Positions 33,981 to 46,575 of a stretch of DNA of 64,000 nt are shown in pieces. The notes beneath the pieces are model-generated. The model had not been told where the DNA came from. It did no database searches and saw only the letters and a list, made by a program, of their open reading frames with translations. Each line of letters begins with the position of its first letter. The first letter of the stretch is position 1. Source of the DNA: Phorcus lineatus (lineage: Eukaryota > Mollusca > Gastropoda > Trochida > Trochidae); contig OV121089.1 in NCBI GenBank assembly GCA_921293015.1, positions 39,914,520 through 39,978,519 of the forward strand, given 5' to 3'. A program made the translations under genes and the position numbers.

Positions 33981-34745
33981 ATGCATCTCGTCTTCTTGTT
34001 GAATCGTTCGATGTGTGCCCGGCGATTGTGCTATATCTGTCTAGTTTAGAGCCACAAAGATGAAAAACACTCCTATATTTTTCCCTACTGCATAGTATAC
34101 ATGAGATAAGTGAATTTGTATTGAACCACAAACAAAAATCCATCCAGATATTTGGTTTACATTAGTAAAAACTTCAGACACTGGAAAAAGAAACGAGGTA
34201 CTTCAGAGATCTTAACTTTTGAACAATACGATCCCTGTCTTTCGTTTAACATATTTGCAACAATCAGCGAATGCATAATGCAGCTAGGCCAAACCAAACA
34301 ATCTGAGAAATGTCTCACTTAAACACTAGAGATGTTGGACGATCGTGTTCATCATTCTGTAAGTGAGCAGAAAACGTTATGGTAAGCAAAGGGATCTCAC
34401 GAAAGAGAAAAAAATGTTAGCATGGTAATTCTCTGTATTAAAAAACAGTTTTGAAACAAAAATGTAACATGTTCGGTTTACCTACGTGGATCCATTTCCC
34501 TACCTTGAATACTTTAAGAGTGTAAACACTGTAATAAGCAGATTTCGCTTAGTAGTACATACTACTTTTCTTCCTACTTTTTCTACGACTACGGATAATT
34601 GGAGGTGTTTGACCCTCTGAAGACAATACCTTCGGCATACACATATTTTATTGGGGAACAATATGATAAGTAACATTTTCTAAAAAAACGGATTACTGCC
34701 CATTTAAAACTAGATTGAGAGGAGGCAACGGCAAAAATATAGGAC

Positions 34746-35245
34746 TTACGAATGCAACGTTCTTTTTTCGATTAAAATGAGAACAATAACTGATTTAGAG
34801 AACTTGAACACTACAAGGGTAGATTGAAAAGTTTGTAGAAAACAAGTTCGAATGTTCACTTTTTGTATTCTATTTTTCAATATAGTCTCCCCCCTGACAT
34901 CAATACATTTTGACCAGCGATGGTAAAGCTTCATTATGCTATTCTCGTAGAACTCTACATCCTTTGTCTCAAGTAATCTTTCCACGGCTGTTTTTAACAG
35001 TAAACAGCTTAGGAAGGAGGAAGAAGTCTGATGGTGCCAAATCTTGGGAGTAGGGATGATGTGGAAGAATTTCAAAGCCAAATTCGGTCGCGGAAGTGAC
35101 AACAAGTTCTGTGTGGACATGAGCATTGTCCTGAAAGGATTTTCTGTGCAGACATTTCTTTAATGAACAAATACTTGATGACAGCACGCTTTTCATCATC
35201 ATTCACCCCTACGCACTTTAGGAAGTGACATCTTGAAAACTATTA
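34746..35245 (-). pseudogene. Internally deleted mariner transposase
   Basis: The minus strand starts with an SLPKVRRGE-type mariner N-terminus near 35235, then a broken LFIKEMSAQKI-like stretch. It jumps directly to the catalytic C-terminal half: QDNAHVHTELV, PHHPYSQDLAPSDFFLLPKL and, in another frame, LYHRWSKCIDVRG. The region between (most of the DNA-binding domain and first catalytic Asp) is missing, and frames change at least twice. It lies about 450 bp upstream of the copy C promoter. Confidence 0.8.
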
Positions 35246-35559
35246 TATGGACAATTGCAATATTTTGTTCATTTACGTTCATTTAAGGGTATTGAATGTA
35301 AAGCTAGCAACTACCAATTGTTTTACCTTGAGTTTTTGCCTGCTAGAATTATCATTTTACATGAATTACTGATTGTTTATAGTGATCTTCGGATGGCATG
35401 TAAGATGTGATATTGTCAAAATCATAGTTGCATTTATTGAAATTACTTTGACAAATAAAAATATTATATTTCAATGTAAAGGTCTTGTTAGGTAAAATCC
35501 TACTATAATCCTTCTACAAAATGACACGTGTAAATGGAAGCAGAGTATTGAACATGTTC

Positions 35560-35768
35560 TCTAAATCTATCACTTTTTCACTCGACAATCGCTTTCATAC
35601 ATCTGCCACAGTGTGAAAACGGATGTTTTGATGTTTCAGCACTTTGATATTAGGGCTAAAGTTACACATGCAACTTCCCTTTGCCAACACCTTTAATGAA
35701 TAAATAGCCGAAGTCTCAGCAATACTGCAGGATCCTCGCCTAAGCCATACAGGTAACCGCAGAGATTG
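35560..35768 (+). promoter_or_regulatory. Promoter and non-coding first exon, BRICHOS copy C
   Basis: The conserved proximal block (35575-35640, ACTCGACAATCGCTTTC and GTGAAAACGGATGTTTTGATG) is present. The TATA position has AATGAATAAATAG (35696-35708) in place of GTATATAT(T/A)G in the other copies, so the TATA box is weakened. A 5'UTR exon of about 35730-35768 ends ATTG|GTGAGC. Confidence 0.6.
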
Positions 35769-35947
35769 GTGAGCATACATGTCGTTTTTATCATACTTTG
35801 ATTACAATTTTTGCTTTTTCTCCTGAAGATTATGTTTTCTAAGCATAAGGGTAATTAACCCAGTTGACAGTTTAATGTTCTCATGCGAAATAAAACTTAG
35901 TTTAATAAAACATAGATTATCTTACACCTGTTATCATTGCAGCAACA

Positions 35948-38900
35948 ATGAAACTACTTGCAGCGATTTTCTTGCTTTCCATGGTTGCGAATGCCATTTC
36001 CACTGAGGTACGTTATTTAAAAGTTGTTTTTTCGTTTCAAAGAGAACATGTAGCAATTTGATCAGGAACAAGGGAGCTATAAAATTATTTCTATTGAGTT
36101 TTGGCATCTTTCAAATCGTTTTTTATTTTGATCAAATAAACACACAAGGGTCAATGAATGTAACAACAGCTGAATTACCGCTTGTTGTTACTTGATTTCT
36201 GGAAACCCGAAGAGAGTTTTTACTATTGCAGATTTAACATTTTTATGAGTCTGCGTCTATGCCTATTTAATTCTTCATGTTAAAACTGACATCTTTAACT
36301 TTAAATCAAAGTACACTTCCTTAGCCGAGTTCCCCACAAACAAACGGGGGAACTCTATTCTATTACGTATTTTCCTTTCAACCCCTGGATATTTTCAGTA
36401 TCAACAAACATTTCACAATTCAAACAACGGAAGGGACCTTCACAAAACTACCTCAAATCAATTTTTTAAAGATAGCAGTCAATACACATTTCAGAATTCT
36501 TTTTTTGTTATTTAGACATAAGATATTCAATTGATTATCACGTGTTATCTATGACGAAATTCTGATTGTGAATAACCACTTTGGTTGTCTCCTATATCAG
36601 TCATTCAGTTGTTTTACCATTTTTATCATACAGTTCCATCATAACATATAAGCATGTTTTCGCATGTTACGTTTATTTCATCTAAAATGTAACAGCTCTA
36701 ATGAAAATGAGTATTGTGAATATGAATAGTTCTCTATATGCCATCATGTGATTGGTATAAGTCATTAAGATCATAAAATGAACCTTTTAAATGTCATCAT
36801 ATTGTTGTATTTCCAAATTTCAAATGGTACAGAAAAAATATATCTCTAGTAAAGCTCAGTAACCCTCTGTTATTTTAAAACTTGTTTCTGTCACCATGTT
36901 TGAACAACAGTTTGAGAAGTCCCGATTATCTAGTATTACGATAAATAGTTATAAGTATGTTGACTCCTCTGAAATGTAAGTAAAGGTTTTGTCTTGCTTA
37001 AATGACCACTGAGAACACTGAGAGAGGCGGTCAGTCCTCTGAGCTATTTTAACGAGCATTTTGTTGGGATTTTCATGAAACTTCCTTATATGTTCAGTAT
37101 ATGTCTCATTACTGCTTTTCGTTACCTGTTTTTAAGGTCTAACGTCTTCACTTTGAGTGATTTATATTCTCTTGTCGGGGTTATTCTTTTTTAAATCCGT
37201 TCCTCTGAAGCCTGACGAAAATAAACACAGACTTCTACTACGGAACATAGTGAAGCCGACGGAGTCTCAACCTAGACCCGATGATATCTTTCAGAAAACC
37301 TTCAACAGGACACTAGAAGAAAAGATAGTAATATCAAGAGAATCACATATACAAAACAAAAGCTGTAACAACATGTAAATACCCGGCGTTCATTCACGTG
37401 TCGGCTGGTTGGCAGGGTAGCACAATTTCCAGTTGGAGTTCGCCAGGCATCTTTAAGTATCCCAATATTGCTGCAAGAACAAATTCGGATGCTTTGCAAA
37501 CTTTGTCCATGAGGAAATTCAATTTACCTAGAGAACAGCCTGTTTAATAAATGGTTGAAAAGTCAAGTAGTAATCCGACTTAGTTGAAAGAGTATTTTTT
37601 AATATTAAAAACCAATTACGTTGGTAACTACATTCCAATCTTTCCAAAACTTAATTTAAAAAGATTTGTTGACGTAGTTAAGATGTGTTGTGAGTAACCG
37701 TAACTGTAAATTCATAATGCAAGTATCGTTCACGTTTTAATGATATACCATGAACATTAAAAAAATATCTTACGGTGAACGATAGGAGGGAATCCTCGAA
37801 CATCTTGGTAAGTGTCTGATTTCTTTAACTTTATAATTAAAATAATTTTAGATAAGTAATATCTTGCAGTTCGGCTCTGTATCCTTCACTCCGGAGGATG
37901 GTATCATAATTCCAATGGAAATGGCACTCAGCAATGACTCCTTGTTATCTATTCCCTCCAAACCGAAAAACTTCGCAGGATGTTTTGATCGAACAATCAA
38001 CTTCCACGACTTTGACAAGGTGAGTTGAAAGGAACCCAGCTGATAAGATATCATGTTGAATCCAACATTGCTTTTCAAGTTATATCTTTGCAGTGAAATT
38101 CCTCAGCTTTCCCATATGCCACTTGAACTTAGCTTAATGTTTCCCGGCACATTAAGACTATTATGTTTAATTCACAATTTCATGAGTTGTTGACAACTTT
38201 AATTAGATGATTCAGTCAAAATGAAATCCAATAAACAAATTATTCCCGTTCATCCCTACGAATCAAGGAAGAGAATCAAGTATATAATAAATACATGAGA
38301 TGCAGAAGTTAGTTATACGTTGTTATCAATGCTTTAGAAAGTTGAAGGTTCAGGGTTTGAACATTCTTAAGAATTAATGCGTTTATGGTATTTATCATCA
38401 ATTATGAAAACATTTGAGTGAATCTAAGAGTATGTGTGATTGTTTTCTTTTAAGGGACTGGTGGCATTAAAGGAAATTCAAGGGAAGAAGTGTCTTGTTA
38501 AACCAACCGATGAAACTTTCGAGGAAAACAAGAAACTTTTGGAAGCTGTGAAAAACGTGAGCTTAACTGATAACGTTGAATTGAAATATTAGGCTGTTTT
38601 TGTTTAAAAATGTATCGTCAGAATAAGAAGTCTTCAAATAGTTATGACAGCTTATAGTTTCTTTCACTCGCTGGGCATCAGACCTCTATCTTAAGATATC
38701 TTAAGCTTAAGATAAACTATTTTTTAAGACATATGTTATCCTAGCAAAAACCTAATAATATATAGCGATCATGTTTTTCTAAAAGAAGAATTTATATTTT
38801 TGACAACTTATCAGGGTGACACTGAACCGGTGCCTCAGGGGATCGAAAACTGGAAAGTCCCAAAGAATCCTCTAAACGATGATGAGGTGGAAATCCACTT

Positions 38901-39694
38901 TGGGAGAAGAATTGCTGATTTCTGTTCAGGCTACAAGGTGTATCGCATACAACAAGGGACTGTTCAGAGGAGCTTGAGAGGTATTTCCCTTCTGATCAAT
39001 TCTTAAGAAATTAGTATTCAACATCCTGCCGTTGTAACCCAATGTTAGCGGGGCGGCATAGCGCAGTGGTAAGCGCGTTCGGCTTCGGATCAAGAGATTC
39101 ATGGTTCAAATTTTGGTGGGTGCAATGTTACACTTAATTTCAGCGCAGTACCATCCATTGTTCGCTTGTTCCAGCCGATGCTGCATAGCCTCAATGGTGT
39201 TGCGGACTTTCTCCTTGAAATAATACTGACAGCCGTGACCGATGTGAAATAATCTTGAAAGCAGCGTTTAACACCAAATCACCTCACCTCACAGACGCGT
39301 GTCATTTTCCGGTTTAACCTGTTTATTGTCAATCTAATTTAACTCATGGGAAAACAAAATACTGACTGAAACAACCACTACATCTTGATGAAATAGCACC
39401 ACTTTTGAAGTTTGACATATTTGACTCCCGAGTACGTACTCTGTGCCCCTTTACTTTACTTTTAAGACTGTAGTTTGGTTTTGCCACTCTCCGTGGTTTT
39501 CGATGGGCTTGAGTGCAGGGGCAGGAACATGTACCTCTTCAATTATTGAAAGTTTAATTTCTTAAATGTTCAGTGATTTGTGAAAACTGCTTATTGATGT
39601 TACATTAATTTTGTTTTCAGTCCTGGAAAGGTCTGCCTCATCGTTGTGCTGGGCCGCCTGTGGTGTTTGCAGCTTCGCGATGGAGAACCTTTGA
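35948..39694 (+). CDS. Secreted BRICHOS-domain protein, copy C (five coding exons)
   Basis: Coding exons are 35948-36007, 37870-38019, 38455-38556, 38815-38980 and 39621-39694. This is the most compact copy (3.7 kb) and its splice sites are consensus. Signal peptide MKLLAAIFLLSMVANAISTE; BRICHOS landmarks FHDFDKGLVALKE, KKCLVKP (Cys83) and FGRRIADFCSGYKVYRI (Cys141). Exon 4 differs most from the others (ENWKVPKNPLNDDEVEIHFG). The tail is LCWAACGVCSFAMENL. In the alternative exon 5 frame (acceptor at 39630) the stop seen in the other copies is lost and the frame runs on to 39720, ending YMEQ. AATAAA is at 39715. The weak TATA suggests different regulation from A, B and D. Confidence 0.75.
39049..39292 (+). 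mobile_element. tRNA-derived SINE in intron 4 of copy C
   Basis: The tRNA-like head has a Pol III A box (TAGCGCAGTGG, 39059-39069) and a B box (GGTTCAAATTT, 39103-39113). A body of about 150 bp follows, ending GAAAGCAGCGTTTAACACC and a CACCTCACCTCAC tail. The tail resembles molluscan, especially gastropod, SINEs (AAAGCGGCGT(T/A)AAAC then CTCACTCA). Units A, B and D lack it at this site, so it inserted after duplication. Confidence 0.8.
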
Positions 39695-39770
39695 TTTTAG
39701 TTCTTACATGGAACAATAAAGTCAGAATTGCATGACCATGGAGAATTGTTTTATTTTAGTCTTAATTGGT

Positions 39771-41700
39771 AATATGCTTTTTTGTGATAGCTGCAAAAAC
39801 AATGGCAAAATAAATGTCACCAGCTAGGTTATGTTAGGTTATTTCTCAAAGTTAACTACCGTATTTTATAAAACATTATGTGGTCACGTTTCTAAAAATA
39901 AAAACACTGATATAAAGGAAATTGTCGTTTTGAAATCTTCTTAAGATGACAAGAACAGGCACAAAAATTCAATTGTTAAAACTCAAATGGGTAAACATTG
40001 TGTTTTTAATATAAGATGACATTTCTTTTGTGCCTTCGTGTATGTACGGAATGAATAGACATGTACATACATTTGGTTTAATATATCTTATCCAATTCAA
40101 CTACCAAGAACCCAAATTGATTGAAATCACCACCAAATTAGTTCAAGTCAAATTTATCATCTTTAGGGGTCAAAACATCTCATTTCACAGTCCGATCACC
40201 CGTAGTCGTTGAAGAATAATCATGTATCGAAAAAATTAAATGATGGACACTTTTGTGTGAACACCTTTTCAAGATAAGTGACAGGGAAATTTATTCGCTT
40301 GGCTTTACCGATTATTGATTATTGATTGGACAATATTTCACTTGGAAAAGATTATTTCGTTGTTTTGGGCTCACTTTATATATTAAAAACGTGCTACTGC
40401 CCCTTAAGTTATCTTGCATGTGTCACCGTTGTATAGTGTATGTAGAATATGGAAGAATTCTCCGATGATGTCATTGAAAGTACTAAGAGAATATATCATT
40501 AGACAAACAATTATGTATACGTAATTGATCACTTATCGACTCTACTTTAATATCATAAATTTACCTTTGATTGCAAGAGGTGTCGTTTTGCGTTGTTCTA
40601 AACAATTTTACAGCTATTCCGTATTAATTGATATGATAGTTGACATTCTGGCAACTTGAATAAAAATGAATTTAGGAGTGATGTAATGATTGCACGTTTG
40701 GAAAAGTTTGGAGAATTTTGAAATTTAGGTATCCAACATTTATCTACAGGTTATTGTTATTAAATGTCTAGGATCTTCTAATCCGTATCTAAGATGTCTA
40801 GGCTAATTGAAAGCTTCAAAGCTTCTTCTGGGATTTATTTTGATTAATATAAAAAAAAATTAGAATAATGTTTAAAGAAAGGAGCTAATCTTTCCATCAT
40901 TTGGTGATAATGAATCCAATCACTACCATCCTTTTTGTTAATGTCAACCTCTTAATATTGTCACAGTGTATTCGTTGGTACATTATTAACGAAATTATAT
41001 TCCAAATTCTTCATTTGAAATCTATGTAAATTTTCCTCCAAATTATTACTCTCTCTATTATAAGCACTCGCCCGTCAGGCCACATGTTCATGTGCACAGA
41101 TGGCGAGTAAATTCCATTCACTTGAAACAAATTACTGTGGAATCATATAATTGGCGGGGGTTTAATTTTAGCGCATTTCACGCAATGCCATAGTGCGCGA
41201 AAAATAAAACATCGCGAAATATTATGGTTATGAACGTGAAGAAAAACAATAACAGACAAATAATTCGGTTGACTCATTTTATTACTCACAGGAATGTTTG
41301 GTTCGGTTATTAATGACGAGTCACTAATTAGAGCTCTTACAAGTGAGTACGCGACTATGAACGTTGTTTATTGTGCAGTCATCGGGCTCTTGGTTCGATG
41401 TAGACATAAACAATGCACAGAGCTTTCTAGTCATCTGATACGCCAAGCTTGTCACGTGTCGAAGTCACATACGGGTCAATAACAACACCATACATCAATA
41501 AAGAAAATTTTCGACCATCACCAGTTTCTCAAGTCATTATTTCAACGTCACTGTCATCGTTTTCATCGTCCCTCGTCGAAGTAGTTTCCTTGCGCTCAAA
41601 ACATTAAAATCCAGTAATTAAAAGCAACATAGTTATAAACTGAGTAAGATTTAACCTTTCATTTGCTGTTATAAACGTTTGCAATATTAGCTTACATTAG
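39771..41700. other. Spacer after unit C, nothing recognised
   Basis: AT-rich sequence. A faint similarity of 40025-40140 to the 3' flank of the other units (TGTACGGAATG and following) marks the decaying end of the duplication. No genes supported. Confidence 0.5.
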
Positions 41701-41715
41701 ACTGTCTACTTTCAG

Positions 41716-42500
41716 CTTTCGATACAATGATTCTGGCAATTTTAACGTATGGTTCGGAAATTTTGGGACACAAAAAATTAAATTTGATTGAAAATTAACA
41801 TATAAATTTTTTGAAAATGGCGACTGGACTGCGCAAATCTACTCCGAACTTTATGGTCTGTGGTGATAAAGATATTTCAGCGCATGTTGTCCTTTTGGCA
41901 TTAACTTACTTTCACTTGTACGAAAAAAGTCAAACTCTCGCAAATCATTTATAACTGTCTCCTGATCAAATACCAACAGTATCCAAAACAAGTCCCGTGG
42001 TCATGCTGCATCCAGACTGAGTTAAATGATATCGGATTAAGTGAAGTAATTGTTAACCCTTCGCTGTACCCTACACCTTGGCTAGTCTCTAGAGCTGGAC
42101 AAATTCTTTCCGACCAGTTTTACCAAAAATGGAGAGAAAACATTGAATGTAGTTCTGAAGGCATTATACATAGAATTTGAAAAAAATTTACAATTTGAAC
42201 AATATCTATTTTTACAAAAGTATATTTCCTTAAATTCCGAACTTCTAACCATAGAGACTGGAAGGTGGTAGGGTATTTCGAGGGAAGAACGTCTATGAAA
42301 GCTATGTAACCAAAATGTAATTGGAGATGAGGTTCACTACATCTTCAGGTGTAAAGCCCTTCAAGCAATTGGAGCTCTGTATATTCCCGAAAAATATTGT
42401 AAATATCCAAATGTTTATTCTCTTTGTACATGTACAAACGAACTGAAATATATATCTAGATTCATTACTGTGCTACAATTGATGTTAAGAAATAGTGCAT
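41716..42500 (+). pseudogene. Non-LTR retrotransposon ORF2 C-terminal remnant (+)
   Basis: Frames give FDTMILAILTYGSEILGHKK, LRKSTPNFMVCGD, LSEVIVNPSLYPTPWL and, near 42310, NVIGDEVHYIFRCKAL. This order (TYGSE.WG motif, RKSTPN, then the D-E-H-C tail motif) is the region after the RT core of a non-LTR element common in molluscs. It is 5' truncated, and several frameshifts break it. Confidence 0.8.
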
Positions 42501-42520
42501 AAGACGCATGTATATCATTA

Positions 42521-42523
42521 GAA

Positions 42524-42570
<47 letters not shown>

Positions 42571-42572
42571 AG
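42521..42572. repeat. (GAA)n microsatellite
   Basis: A GAA run with one GAG interruption, located in the gap between two retrotransposon remnants of opposite orientation. Confidence 0.95.
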
Positions 42573-42649
42573 TTTATTCAGTATTTGAGGACTCATGGCC
42601 AAGAGTAGAATCATTTGAAATAATACATATAGTTTGCGGATGGACAAGT

Positions 42650-44800
42650 TAACAAATGATTATAAAAGCTGTTTTTTTTTACACAGGCAGGATACGTTTA
42701 AGAAATATCGCAACCGATTCAATTACATTTACATTTGATTTTGCTAAAAGTTGTTTGAATTTTAATTGTGATGGAAAAGTATGATAACAGCTGCTTATAT
42801 ACAATTTTCTTTGCAAAGAATTAAATGGACACATAAGTAGAAAATGAAATTCATCTTGTTGAACATTATAATCACATTTGTCACAAATAGGTTTATCGCT
42901 TTGTATATCAACATTATATTTATATCTTTGTTTTTGAATGTCCAACTTATGGCTTTGACATCAAAATTTGCATAAAATACGTAGAAGATCTTTATTTAGA
43001 TTAAGTGTTAAGATGTATTTCTCTGGTTCCAGGGCAGACTTGATTGATCCATAGTATTTAGAAAAGATGACGATGTTAGCCTGGAATGCCAATTTTGAAT
43101 TTTAATATGTTTACATCTTTCTCGAAATTCAAAAACAAATGCATCCATATTTCCACATTCTTGTGTTATCCAAACATATGAAAAGCCTGTACGAAACAAA
43201 AGCAAACGCGAGACCCAACTGCAGCTGCCATGGTCATCTTCTTGCTTTAACGTATCATAGCATGCTTTGGGGTGACGGTGATCGTCCATATGTATAATTC
43301 TGCACCAATATTTTATCCATCTACTGAAATTTATGAACACATAAGGGAGTTCTACCATCTTCTCCAAGTATAGCTTTGGAAGAAATCGTTTTATGAACAC
43401 ACAAAAACCGTTTGAAAAAGAAGCATTGGATTTTCAAGATTGACTTCAAAACCCCATCTTGAGCAAAACGGATACAGTGTCAAGTTTTTTTCTGCAAGCC
43501 AATTACAGTGTCATCGAGCAAAGTAACATCATCTGCAAAAAGCAGTTATAAAATATCATTTAAATCATCTTTGACAAATATTCCTCTTTATCAAAATTTC
43601 TTCATCTCATCCACAAGCTCGTTGATAAAGAATATAAATAGTACTGGACTTAACATACAACCTTGCTTTGCTCAAGACGTATCAAATATTTCTGACCTCT
43701 TTTTTCCGACTTTCACAAATGCAGATACCTTATCATACATATCTTTCAACAAATTGAACATTTTACCATGGACACCTTTTATAAGAAGAACATATAAGAG
43801 TTTATTTCTATTCACATAATCAAAAAGTACAAAAATGTTATCGACTGTTGAATAGTCAGCTCGAAATCCCTCTTGACATTCATGTAAAATCTCATGTAGT
43901 TCCATCAAGACACGAATTCTTGAGTCAAGGATCGATGTGAATATTTTACCCATCATATCCAACAAAGAAATGCCACGATAATTGTTATGATCGTGCTTAT
44001 CACCCTTTTTAAACAATGCTATAATCATCCCAACAGTCGGGTATACGCCAGAGTCTAAAACAGCATTAAATAGTAATTCTAAATATGGAATTATAAAATT
44101 TCAATTTTTAAAAAAAACTCAGGTAGTATTACCCGGAGATTTTCCCGTCTTAAGGGACTTGATTGCCTGTTCAATTTCGTTTCTAGTCATATGATCTGAT
44201 AAGAAATCTACGTTGTTACAATCTGAACAATTATGGGCAGTTTGTTCAAAACCTTCATCGTTTCTATTGTTTGCGGGATTTAGTAATTCTTTGAATTTTG
44301 AAAGCCATTAACCCATGGAAATACAGTTAGGTCCTCCCGACCCAGATGTAAGAGATTTTACCTTAGACCAAAACTTCTTACAGTCACCATTGGTAGCTGC
44401 TGCACATATTTCATCAGCAATCATTTCATTATATTGCCGTGACTTATCCTTGCACAGTTTTTTTAACGTTACGTTTAGCATCAGTGTAACTATTGAGATT
44501 CTCATTAGAACGATACTTTCGGAACAAATCAAAGTGCGAAGATTTTTTTCATTAAACTATTTAGGTTGGATGGGTTTTTGCTTCGGTATTTTAGAGGTGT
44601 TATTTGCACGTAAATGACTACCCGCATGCTGCATAAGTTTTACCAGTTTCTCAGTTGCAGCATTGCACTTTATTTTGTATTTGGAACAATGCAATGCTCC
44701 GGAAAATAAACATAGTCGTTGTAGATTTTTGTCAAGGCTTACCAAAAAAAGTACACATATTGTTGTACGCAAAAGGTGGTAAAATATTCCTTGTTCACCT
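42650..44800 (-). pseudogene. Non-LTR retrotransposon ORF2 remnant with reverse transcriptase (-)
   Basis: Reading the minus strand from 44800: a linker with RKYRSNENLNSYTDAKRNVK and KSRQYNEMIADEICAA. Next is the RT domain (43672-44028) with ALFKKGDKHDHNNYRGISLL, QEGFRADYSTVDNI and NLLKDMYDKV. An ADDVTLLDD-like catalytic motif follows near 43520. The C-terminal tail (42679-42945) has KPICDKCDYNVQQDEFHFLL and MCPF. At least five frame changes and missing pieces make it dead. The endonuclease domain is not visible upstream, so the copy is 5' truncated, as usual for LINEs. Confidence 0.85.
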
Positions 44801-46484
44801 AAGAAGTTGGTCGATCATCTATGACCAAACTAAAATAACGCATAACTAGTAACGTACTTTGTGACTTAACAGTATGAACGCCTCTATGTACTGTAATGTA
44901 CGATTCCGCATTTGATAGGAAATTAAAATATATTTCATTTGAACATACGTACAAGGCGGTAGCGAATATACCCTGGTAGTCTAGAAAGTTATTGTTTAAA
45001 ATTATAAACTTTTTTTGTGACTTTACGTTATGGTCGCCTTTATATATAGAACGTAAGATACCACATTGGATAGAAAAATAAGTAAGCGTTAATTTTAGTA
45101 TTCTGTATCAAAATAAACAGGGTATTTAAGATTGCCAATTGCCAACAAGGAGACGAAGCATTCCCTGTTGGAAGCGTCTTGAAGTGGCTGAAAATATTTA
45201 TATAGTTTAAGTTGTGTTTTTGCCGCAAAAGATCCATTTAATATTGGATGAAAAACATTTAAACGCAAAACAGTGATAAAAGAGGGGACTTCAGGTTTTT
45301 TGTTCTTGTTAAAAGATCGCATTTCGTACAGTAAATTTATTGTCATTAACATTTTTAAAAACAGCACCCATGTTAGCATTTCATTTTCAGTTTTATTGTG
45401 GTAAGTAGACCTGTGTATCGTGGCGTGACCAATATCCCGATTCAAGTTTTATTAGGGGAGACAATATATCATTGAAGTAATTCAAAGGAACCTGCGATAC
45501 CATTATCATCACCATACAGTAGTTGCTATACAATACGTTTCCCGATGCTCTACAGTTCATGAAAGAAGAATATATAGGACATAGAAAAGTAATGTTTTTC
45601 TTAGATACCAAATTGTCATTAACATTACATGAAATCGCAAAATTAGAGAGGTTGAGAAATTGCAGATAAAATATCACAATATCATCAATGTTCTGTTTGT
45701 GTGATCACTCTTATCTCTGCAATAAAAAGTTATTTGTTTGTAACATATTATGTTAACAGTATCAGGATATATTGTCTCTTATGGCGATACATGGATATAT
45801 CATGGACCATATAAATATCCTGATATATTGTCTAAATGTGTTTTGTATCGATGCACTCGTATCGCGTAGTAGACAATGCAAACATCGATACTATCAATGA
45901 ATTGTTACACCACTAGTGCCAAGTTTCTTCAATTTATCGACACTTTCAACATCAAGTCAATTGCCATTTATACATGATTGGTTGTAATGATTTATTTGTT
46001 CCTGAAATTGAAATTCTTTTTTATTTCATTTTCATCATTATGAAATTGTTCTCACAACAAGTCACACAATACTTTACACTTTCTCTGTAAGGAAGTTAAT
46101 TTTTTTGAATGAGTCCTACTAGCACGGAAAGTAATTAGTATTGCCCACTTTCCATCAAAGCCGACAGAACAATGACTTTCTGGTAGCGTTTTGATATTAG
46201 TAAAACTGAAGCCAGTTAACATAACGTTTGGCTATGTAAGAAAAGTACTTAATACATTATCCTTATTGTTTTTTTAAAAATCTTTGTTTAAGTAAGGTTT
46301 CTCTATATAACAAATCTAAAGATCATTAATTTTGTCATAGTGTTTGCTATTGAGATCGATAATCATGTAAAATGTTACGTGAAACTAAACCTTTTTTTTA
46401 TAAGAATCAGGCAAGCAATCTACACTATGTTTTCTTTACCACATCAATGCATCAATGTACAAACATCAAACATCAAGACCTCAT

Positions 46485-46575
46485 TTCACAAAGCAACCTT
46501 AACTCCCATACTTTAACATTGCACTAAGGTTACCCTAAGAACTTACGATCACGTTAGGGCTTTGTGAAAACAGGC
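46485..46575. mobile_element. MITE-like palindromic repeat, unit D copy
   Basis: This is the same insertion as at 1205-1315, at the same site relative to the gene, with CACAAAGC and GCTTTGTG arms. It was inherited through the A/D duplication. Confidence 0.5.

Larger units (their letters stand above)
30600..39770 (+). repeat. Segmental duplication unit C
   Basis: 30605-30850 matches B 15240-15480, 30940-31900 matches the corresponding blocks in A, B and D, and the gene matches all copies. C-specific features are two poly-G tracts (31175-31194, 31362-31376), an inverted duplication (32015-33540), a GC-rich patch at 33770-33930, an internally deleted mariner (34746-35245) and a SINE in intron 4. 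Confidence 0.75.

Noticed and set aside
33666-33982. Possible gene on the minus strand in a GC-rich patch
   Set aside because: Open but with simple repeated motifs and no recognisable domain or splice context.
39049-39125. Functional tRNA gene
   Set aside because: The tRNA-like part has both promoter boxes but no foldable acceptor stem and continues into a SINE body.
42465-42647. Poly-Leu frame on the minus strand
   Set aside because: Translation of the GAA microsatellite.
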